64,000 bases of DNA, taken from the NCBI RefSeq assembly GCF_905171765.1, contig NC_053391.1, positions 147,899,417 to 147,963,416 of the forward strand, written 5' to 3'. This document shows, piece after piece, positions 56,501 through 64,000 of this stretch (its first letter is position 1; every line of letters starts with the position of its first letter). A program made the position numbers and the translations under genes. The notes under the pieces are model-generated. The model was given only the letters and a program-made list of their open reading frames with translations, was not told where the DNA came from and did no database searches. Source of the DNA: Bufo bufo. Taxonomy: Eukaryota > Chordata > Amphibia > Anura > Bufonidae.

Positions 56501-58518
56501 CAGGGCCGTTTTTAATATTGATTGGACCCTGGGCAAGAATTTACTTGGGCCCCCTGGATCCCGCCCCCCCCCGCACTTTGCTGTACTCGCTATACAGCAG
56601 CACTTACCTGTCACGTCCAGGGCCTCCAGGTGACGTCTCCTCTCTCTCATCATCTTCTCTGTAGATCTTCTCTCAGCCACCTCATCTCTGCAGAGTGTGA
56701 CACACAGACATCTTAGCTTTCTCACATTCTATCATTATCCCCCAACTGGAGTCCCCACAGTGTTATCCTGCTGCTTGCTGTGCCCTCCCCCACCCCCCCC
56801 AGGGGTGTAGCTATAGGGGGTGCAGAGGTAGCAGTCGCTACCAGGCCCAGGAGCATGAAGGGGCCCAAAGACACTTGTGCCACATAAGACACACAAAGCA
56901 CTGAGGGAAGGGGGGCCCAAGCTGAACTCTTGCATCGGGGCCCATGAGCCTTTAGTTACGCGCCCCCCCCCCCCCCAATACCCCAAATACTATCCTGAAG
57001 AAACATTACTGCCCCCCATAGTAATAGTACACCTCATAGTCCCACCAATAGTAATTGCCTTCTAGAATGCCCTCATTAGTAACACTGCCCCAACCGTGAT
57101 AATGCTCCTCAACAATGCCCTCATTATTAGAAGAGCCCTCCCATATTAATAATACCCTCACAGAGCCCCCAGTAGAAATAAGGCCCCCTATTGTTCCCAG
57201 TGGTAATAAAGCTCCCTACAGACCCCTCAGTAGTAATAAGGCCCCCATAGTGCGCTTAGTAGAAATAAGGCGGATCTAAGACCCTCCTATATATAGATCC
57301 CCCAGTAGTAATAAGACCGCCTATAATGTCCCCTGGATCTGCAGTGCCCCCTGCAGTTATAATCCTCCCTCCACCATACAATCCCATGTAAATAACATCA
57401 CCTCCTCCCTAGCCGCCTCCAACGCACAGTCCTATGTAAACATCACCCCCTAAGGCTACTTTCACACTTGCGTTCGTGCGGATCTGTCCTGTACTTGTAC
57501 AGGATAATACAAACGAATGCATCCGTTCAGGACCGATTCGTTTGTATTAGATTTGAATTTCTAAGTCCCAATACGGATCCGTCCTGACTTACATTGAAAG
57601 TCAATGGGGGACGGATCCGTTTACAATTGCACCATTTTGTGTCAATGCAAAGGGATCCGTCCCCATTTACTTACATTGTAAGTCAGGACGGATCCGTTTG
57701 GTTCCGCAAGTCCATGCGGACACAAAAACGCTGCTTGCAGCATTTTGGGGTCCGCCTCCAAAACGGAACGGGGGGCCGTACGGAGCCGAACGAATGCATT
57801 CTGAATGGATCCGCATCCATTCAGAATGCATTGGGGTTAAACTGATGCATTTGAGGCTGCTTGTGAGAGCCTTGAAACGGATCTCACAAGCGGATCCCCA
57901 AAAGCAAGTTTGAACGTAGCCTAAACATTAAGTCCCATGTATATAAACATCATTCCCCCCCACCATCCACTTTCGACATACAGTCCCATGTAAATAACAT
58001 CACTCCCTCCCCCAGCCACCTCAAGCACACAGTTCCATGTCAATAACATCCCTCCCTTCAGCCCTAACATACATCCTAGTTAAATAACTACAACTCCCAG
58101 CATTGCTCTGCCTCTCCCTTAACTTACCTCTCCTCATGTACAGACATCACCATTAGGCTCCTTCTCCTCTTCACTCCACACTGGTCACATGATGGTGACA
58201 TCATCCAGGTCATCCTATCACAGCCTGTTTTGCTGATCACATGACCTGTGATGTCACAACACGTCCTTCACCTCTTCCCAGGGTATTAGATTCAATTGTA
58301 TTGCTGTTCTCTGTACGGCAATACAGTTGTATCTAGCAGGCAGGCAGGACATTCGGGGCCTGGGACAAAACATCCGGGGCCCAGGCCCCGAATGTTTTAA
58401 CCTAGAGACGCCCCTGGCACTAGTGAATGGGAGTCGGGAAACGGAGCTCCCTTAGGCCCCCAGGAGCAACTGGGCCCGGGGTAGCTGCCCCTTTTGCCCT
58501 GCGGCAAAGACGGCCCTG
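56501..58518. mobile_element. Non-autonomous hAT-like element inserted in the minisatellite
   Basis: The ends are CAGGGCCGTTTTT on the left and, on the complement, CAGGGCCGTCTTT on the right. The 8-bp duplication CACAGATC lies at 56493-56500 and 58519-58526 and is part of a minisatellite unit, which shows that the array existed first. The 2018-base element has no transposase. It contains a further hAT-like fragment (about 56801-56970, ends AGGGGTGTAGCTATAGGGGG and CTTTAGTTACGCGCCCCC), degenerate units of the AGTAGTAATAAGGCCCCC type (about 56990-57330), and the MITE at 57454. Confidence 0.88.
57454..57921. mobile_element. MITE with GGCTACTTTCACACTTGC termini, nested in the hAT-like element
   Basis: The left end GGCTACTTTCACACTTGCG pairs with the right end GCAAGTTTGAACGTAGCC. 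TAA flanks both sides (57451-57453 and 57922-57924). Inner inverted motifs include ACGGATCCGT and GAATGCATTC repeats. It is a third-level insertion: MITE in hAT in minisatellite. Confidence 0.8.
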
Positions 58519-59551
58519 CACAGATCCCTCTCCCCATAACAGTGTCAACCACAGATCCTCCTCCCCATAACAGTGCCACCCCCTCCCCATAACAGTGCCA
58601 TCCACAGATCCCCCATAACGGTGCCATCCACAGATCCCCCATAACAGTGCCATCCACAGATCCCCCATAACAGTGCCATCCACAGATCCCCCATAACAGT
58701 GCCATCCACAGATCCCCCATAACAGTGCCATCCACAGATCCCCCATAACAGTGCCATCCACAGATCCCCCATAACAGTGCCATCCACAGATCCCCCATAA
58801 CAGTGCCATCCACAGATCCCCCATAACAGTGCCATCCACAGATCCCCCATAACAGTGCCATCCACAGATCCCCCATAACAGTGCCATCCACAGATCCCCC
58901 ATAACAGTGCCATCCACAGATCCCCCCATAACAGTGTCATCCACAGATGCCCCCATAACAGTGTCATCCACAGATGCCCCCATAGCAGTGTCATCCACAG
59001 ATGCCCCCATAGCAGTGTCATCCACAGATGCCCCCATAGCAGTGTCATCCACAGATGCCCCCATAGCAGTGTCATCCACAGATGCCCCCATAGCAGTGTC
59101 ATCCACAGATGCCTCCATAGCAGTGTCATCCACAGATGCCCCCATAGCAGTGTCATCCACAGATGCCCCCATAGCAGTGTCATCCACAGATGCCCCCATA
59201 GCAGTGTCATCCACAGATGCCCCCATAGCAGTGTCATCCACAGATGCCCCCATAGCAGTGTCATCCACAGATGCCCCCATAGCAGTGTCATCCACAGATG
59301 CCCCCATAGCAGTGTCATCCACAGATGCCCCCATAGCAGTGTCATCCACAGATGCCCCCATAGCAGTGTCATCCACAGATGCCCCCATAGCAGTGTCATC
59401 CACAGATGCCCCCATAGCAGTGTCATCCACAGATGCCCCCATAGCAGTGTCATCCACAGATGCCCCCATAACAGTGTCATCCACAGATGCCCCCATAACA
59501 GTGTCATCCACAGATGCCCCCATAACAGTGTCATCCACAGACCACCATTAG
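58519..59551. repeat. Minisatellite of 26-bp then 27-bp units
   Basis: After two irregular copies, about 13 units of 26 bases (core CAGTGCCATCCACAGATCCC) run to about 58920. They are followed by about 23 units of 27 bases (core CAGTGTCATCCACAGATGCC) to about 59542. The 27-base units differ by an added G and by GCC to GTC. One unit has CTCC in place of CCCC (near 59110), and the array ends (first two and last three 27-bp units) have ATAACAG where the middle has ATAGCAG. Because 27 is divisible by three, the array is open in several frames; these are not genes. Confidence 0.97.
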
Positions 59552-59879
59552 TTCAAAACCCACCAAAAGCACACCTTTTGGTTCAACATTTTATTTTATT
59601 TATTTTTTTCCTCCTCAAAAACCTAAGTGTGTCTTATGGGCAGGTGCATCTTATAGGGCGAAAATAATGGTGTGTGTGTATGTATATGTATGTGTGTATA
59701 TATGTATATATATAAATATATTATATTTTTTTTTTTTTGTGTGTGAAAAGTTGTAATACATTTATGACTCCATTTGTAAAAACATTTAAAATTCGGAATC
59801 CGAAGTCAAGAATTTTGAAAACTTAAAATGGTAAACTAACAATGTAACAATAGTAAACTGTTTAATTCTGTTCTGATAG
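59552..59879. other. Intron with AT/GT-rich simple repeat, before exon f
   Basis: A TGTGTATGTATATGTATG-like tract occupies about 59670-59735, followed by a T-run. The rest is AT-rich. The acceptor TTAATTCTGTTCTGATAG ends at 59879. Confidence 0.7.
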
Positions 59880-60061
59880 GACTTGATCCATCTCAGTTTC
59901 GGGTTCAGCAGCACTATCAGAAAGATGAGGAGAATGATGCTTTGCTTGGTGGTCCAGCTCAACTCACTGATGAAGAGAAGTACAGAGACTGTGAACGGTT
60001 TAAGTTCTGTTGCCCGAAGTGTGGAACCGAAAACATATATGACAATGTCTTTGATGGATCG
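59880..60061 (+). CDS. POLA1: POLA1 exon f: entry to the C-terminal zinc domain
   Basis: Two bases complete the split glycine codon, then 60 codons read [18 protein letters not shown], then [36 protein letters not shown] and NVFDGS. CPKC is the first half of the zinc-binding site of the C-terminal domain, which binds the B subunit POLA2 and couples polymerase to primase; the partner cysteines come from the next exon, outside the window. The acceptor AG is at 59878-59879. The donor TCG|GTTAGT at 60062 departs from consensus at -2 and +3. Vertebrate POLA1 has CPCPTCG where this frog has FCCPKCG; the C-x2-C pair is kept. The exon ends in phase 0. Confidence 0.97.
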
Positions 60062-61479
60062 GTTAGTAGCATACCCTTTTCTGCATTGTAAAGGCTTATT
60101 TCCTTTCATGTTAATGGATATTTATATAGGTTTCAACAAGCTTTTCACGAATCAATAGCGCAAGCTAATATAAAACTTTGTCTAGTTCCCTTTTCTCCAC
60201 TTATGTGCCACATCTCCTTTCCACTGCCTCCTGCATTGATCATTTAATCCCAATTCACTGTTAAAATCTGTCTTCAGAAAAGAGACTATTATGGTATGTG
60301 CTCACTGAGCAATCGGGTTACATGCTTTCCATAGAAAACTATGGAGAGGGGAGTGGTAGGAGAAAGCTGCTATGAAGGGACATACAGACATACAGATGCT
60401 GCTGAAATCTACACAGTTTTTTGTATCCTACTTTTCACATTACTGCTGTTTCTGAGTGTATGGGAAAGAGAAATGCGGGAGCAGGATCTCCTGTTCTCTA
60501 TGTGCTGTGTATCCGTCCTGGAGCAGAGCTCGATAAAACCTGACAAAGATGGAGGCTACAAAGATGACCTATCCTCAGAATAGGTCACCAATATCTGATC
60601 ATTGGAGGTCTGACTCTTGGGACTTTAAATGATCAGTTGTTTGAAGAGGCCATGGCACACGGGCGAGTGATGCATCCTTCAGTGTTTTCCTGCACGCCAT
60701 CTATACTGTTTCGGCGGTGCGGTGTAACTACAGTTTCCACTCCTTTGCTCCGCAATCTGCAACTTTTCCCTGCTCACGCCAGGTCTAAAAAAGTGGCCAT
60801 GGTAGGGAAAGGGGATGGGCCGGCAATCCCGTTTCATTTACCATTTTCTACGCCTGGTTTAGGTGTAGAAAATTGTCTAAATGTAAGGTAGGTAGGAAGC
60901 TGTCTTACATTTAGAAGCAGCGGTGGATCCGTTGAAGTTATGTAGAGGCCAGCGCCTATAGTAATAGTATGTTATTGCAGCTATCACATGTACACCATGG
61001 ACCTAATCCAAACTAGTCATCCATTCATTCTGTATTACAGCCAACGTTCTAAAAGAGCGAGGTCTACAAATGATCCTGTTCTCTGTGGCTACTGTATAGA
61101 AATGTCACAAGTGTCTGCCTGCTGTGCCTTCTATTCACAGTATATGGATAGTTGCCATTATGACAAATTGCTCTTTACCACCTGCTTCTTCTCAGACCTC
61201 ACATTATACAATGTGTGCCATTGACAGTGTGTAATATTACTTGATTTAATGTATCTGTAATTGTGTCTCTTTTAGAGCATTTTGTATTGGAGCTAATTGG
61301 GTCTTAGTGGTCTTAGAACTGATATAGACAAACTCATTGGCCGCTGTTTCATGCTGAACATATGACAACCTCGGGAGTTACAGGAAGTTCTCGTTTTAGA
61401 TCAGTGATTTTTTTTTTTTTTGGGGTTTTCATCCCTGTTCTCAGACGCTGTCCCCCATTCATTTAGGTAAATCTTTATT
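60062..61479. other. POLA1 intron, first part, mostly unrecognised
   Basis: No exon encoding the residues after NVFDGS (expected GTDMEPSLYRC-like) was found, so it lies downstream of the window. About 60550-60620 carries a common interspersed phrase (CCTATCCTCAGAATAGGTCA). The rest shows no repeat end. Confidence 0.5.
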
Positions 61480-62170
61480 ATTTTATCCTTCATTCCCCAT
61501 CTCTCTCTTTTAATAAGAAGTTTAGTTATGTTATCTCTTCTGCTGTCTTCCTACTCCACACATGAAAGCCTCGTGGTGCATTCCTGCCATGAAGCGATGC
61601 CAAAAAATGCATCATCGACCTTGGACCACTGAACATAACTGGGCCAGCTTGACAACTTCTCCCCATTGTCAGCCACACACTTGTTTTTGGCATGGCATTA
61701 GACCGTGAAGCAGCAAAAAACCTTGAAAATTAGAGAACGCAGATTCTTTTTATCTAAATTAAAAGTAATTATTTTAGGAAGTCGGACAACCAGCAGATGT
61801 TTTGCATTTTTTTATGAAGCAGAGGAAAACAGCCATTGGTAGCAAAGGAGAGGAAAAGCCAGCTATAGATCAGCAGTTCCATGTTAAATCCTTGACTTTT
61901 GCTTCATTACAGCTGTAAATAAGAAAGCTAATTGCACAGAGACTTGACAATTTGCAGATGGGCTAGCTAAAGAAGAGCTGGATGTCAAGCTTTGAAATCT
62001 CTTCCACCTGGATTTCCTTCTTAATGGGGGTGGGTGAGTGAGCAAGCGAATGTTAACAGGGAAAGGGAAAGGTGAGCTCTTTCAGGAACGTCTAATCTGC
62101 AAATAGGCAATTTGAGGATTAATTTCCTGCAATCTATTTTTGTACTGAAAATTATGGTTAGGTTCACCTA
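61480..62170. promoter_or_regulatory. Candidate conserved non-coding element 3 in a late POLA1 intron
   Basis: This block has no repeat ends and no open frames of note. It contains AAAGTAATTATTTTAGG near 61765, GAAAGCTAATTGCACAG near 61923, GAGGATTAATTTCCTGC near 62115, the E-boxes CAGCTG and CAGATG, and CCATTGG. It sits in what should be one of the last introns of POLA1, since only about 160 residues remain to the C terminus. The three longest human ultraconserved elements lie in the last POLA1 introns, so this is the strongest candidate of the three blocks. Not verified by alignment. Confidence 0.4.
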
Positions 62171-62223
62171 CCAAAAAAGCAAATAAAAACACAAGGAAAC
62201 AAAGTTATGTTATTCACCTGTAA

Positions 62224-62591
62224 GGCCACCTGCACACTTTACGGAATACGTGCGTTTTTCTGCACAGATTTACGGGCAGAAAAACCGCAGTGTATTAGTT
62301 ACCAGCCAAGTATATGACATTACAAATCTCATGTACCCTTTGCAGATTGATTCCGTGCAGAAATTTACCTGCTGTGCGGATCTCCAAATAAATAGCATGT
62401 CAATTATGTTTGTGGTTTTAGCTGCATCTTTCACCCTTTTCAACAGAAGGGTGAGATCTTTGACAAAACTGCATCAAATTTGCACCAAGAAACCACTGCT
62501 AGACGTTGTGAATTTTGATGCGGATATGCTGCAAAAACGCACATAAATTTGTGCGGATCTTATGTGGGTTCACCCGCTCTCGTATGTGGCC
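62224..62591. mobile_element. MITE with GGCCACCTGCACAC termini and TAA duplication
   Basis: The left end GGCCACCTGCACACTTTACG pairs with the right end CTCGTATGTGGCC. TAA lies at 62221-62223 and 62592-62594. It is non-coding, and its interior has GTGCGGATCT and related inverted motifs. Confidence 0.65.
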
Positions 62592-62745
62592 TAATAGTCC
62601 AGTACGAAACTGACACTTCATGGGTCCTCAGAAGGTGTCGTCTGGAATATTCATCACCTAGTCTTAACCTTCTAACCCACAAATATGAAGAGAGACAGTG
62701 AAATATACTCGTCTTCCTGATCTCTCCAAGGAAAGGGGAGGCATT

Positions 62746-64000
62746 TTAATCCCTTATGGACCGGGCTAATTTTCACCTTAAGGACCAGGCAATTTTTTGC
62801 AAATCTGACCAGTGTCACTTTGTGTGAATAACTTTTAAAACGCTTTTACTTATCCAGGCCATTCTGAGATAGTTTTTTCGTCACATATTGTACTTCGACA
62901 CTGGTAAAATGGAGTCCAAAAAATTCATTTTTATTTATAAAAAAATTACCAAATTTCAATTTCTCTACTTCTATAATACATATTAATACCTCCAAAAATA
63001 GTTATTACTTTACATTCCCCATATGTCTACTTCATGTTTGGATTATTTTGGGAATTCCATTTTATTTTTTGGGGATGTTACAAGGCTTAAAAGTTTAGAA
63101 GCTTTTTAAGGACCAGTTCAGGTCTGAAGTCACTTTGTGAGGCCTACATAATACAAACCACCCAAAAATGACCCCCTTCTAGAAACCACACCCCTCAAGG
63201 TATTCAAAACTGATTTTACAAACGACGTTTACCCTTTAGGTGTTCCGCAAGAGTTAATGGCAAATGGAGATAAAATTTCAGAATTTCGATTATTTTAAAA
63301 AAAAATAATGTGGCAAATTTTCCATTTTAATCCATTTTGTACAGTAAAAAAGCAAGGGTTAACAACCAAACAAAACTCAATATTTATTCCCCTGATTCTG
63401 TAGTTTGCAGAAACACCCCATATGTGGTCGTAAAGTACTGTACAGGCACACGGTAGGTCGTAGAGGGAAGGGAGCGCCGTGTGGTTTTTGGAAGGCAGAT
63501 TTTTGCTGGATTGGTTTATTTACACCATGTCACATTTGAAGCCCCCCTGATGCACCCCTAGAGTAGAACTCCATAAAAGTCACCCCATTTTGGAAACTAT
63601 GGGATAAGGTGGCAGTTTTGTTGGGACTATTTTTAGGGTACATATTTTTGGTTGCTCTATATTACATTTTTGTGAGGCAAGGTTGCCAAAAATAGAAATT
63701 CTGAAATTTCATCTCCATTAGCCACTAACTGTTGAGGAACACCTAAAGGGTTAATAAAGTTTGTAAAATCAGTTTTGAATACCTTGAGGGGTGTAGTTTC
63801 TTAGATGGGGTCACTTTTATGGAGTTTCTACTCTAGGGATGCATCAGGGGTTCTTCAAATGGGACATGGTGCCCAAAAGAAAAAGGCCATCAAAATCTGC
63901 CTTCCAGAAAACATTATGACGTTCCTTTCCTTCTGCGCCCTGCCGTTTGGTCATACAGCAGTTTACAACCACATATGGGGTGTTTCTGTAAACTGCGGAA
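62746..64000. repeat. Modular foldback relative of the TTAA element, cut by the window end
   Basis: The left boundary is TTAATCCCTTATGGACC. Up to about 63700 the sequence is the reverse complement of the right part of the element at 22490-23483. At about 63690 the orientation flips: 63685-63765 is the complement of about 63205-63290, and the following modules (ACCTTGAGGGGTGTAGTTTC, TGGAGTTTCTACTCTAGGG, CCACATATGGGGTGTTTCTG) run forward. The module order in the right arm is not the simple mirror of the left arm, because it switches at a shared ATGGGGTCAC motif. The end of the element is beyond the window. Confidence 0.7.

Noticed and set aside
58600..59542. Regular short repeats suggesting a CRISPR array
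   Set aside because: Units are head to tail with no unique spacers, the host is a vertebrate, and there are no cas genes.
58397..59551. Long overlapping open frames of 160-370 codons with 9- or 26-residue repeats
   Set aside because: They are translations of the minisatellite. The 27-base unit is divisible by three and three 26-base units make 78, so several frames stay open by arithmetic.

Overview
This window is nuclear DNA of a vertebrate, almost certainly a frog or toad. Six spliced exons on the + strand encode a continuous 307-residue stretch of the DNA polymerase alpha catalytic subunit (POLA1). It runs from the palm motif YGDTDS to the first zinc-binding cysteines of the C-terminal domain, and its phases and residues join without gaps. 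The exons total 921 bases; everything else is intron. The repeat content points to an anuran: DIRS, BEL/Pao and Ty3/gypsy retrotransposons, piggyBac and Tc1 elements, and many short TIR elements beginning GGCCTCATGCACAC or GGCTACTTTCACAC. No bacterial operons, rRNA, tRNA or CRISPR arrays were seen.

Layout. 1-966: upstream intron. 967-1059: exon a (YGDTDS). 1060-9506: intron with a TAA-flanked MITE, a partial tandem duplication and a piggyBac element (about 3183-9076, - strand) whose transposase is split by a 26-bp tandem duplication. 9507-9712: exon b. 9713-25908: 16-kb intron with a 285-bp foldback, a hammerhead-ribozyme-like motif (12058-12117), a Tc1 element with perfect TIRs and an open 340-codon transposase (12799-14340), and a TTAA-flanked element (16009-23483) carrying a decayed DIRS retrotransposon (about 16560-22004). 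25909-26041: exon c. 26042-27397: short intron with a Tc1 deletion derivative. 27398-27529: exon d. 27530-35557: intron with a complete but mutated chromodomain-type Ty3/gypsy element (27910-33224) and a Tc1 relic. 35558-35732: exon e. 35733-59879: 24-kb intron with a BEL/Pao element on the - strand (41346-52945) that is itself interrupted by a hAT (45991-47295) and a Tc1 (47658-49256). The same intron holds a 26/27-bp minisatellite split by a hAT-like insertion (56501-58518). 59880-60061: exon f. 60062-64000: start of the next intron, ending in a modular foldback repeat.

Biology. The only host gene is POLA1; the mobile elements are passengers in its introns. In mammals the last POLA1 introns carry the longest known ultraconserved elements, regulatory DNA linked to the neighbouring ARX gene. 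Three repeat-free blocks rich in TAATTA/TAATTG-type motifs (about 38860-39530, 54400-54860 and 61480-62170) are the best candidates here for the amphibian counterparts, but this is inference until aligned. The other notable observation is a set of hammerhead-ribozyme-like motifs sharing one layout (CUGANGA-A-GGnnn...nnCC-GAAA-CG). One copy keeps the whole core, a five-pair helix II and an eight-pair helix I. Hammerheads of this kind are known from Penelope-like retroelements.
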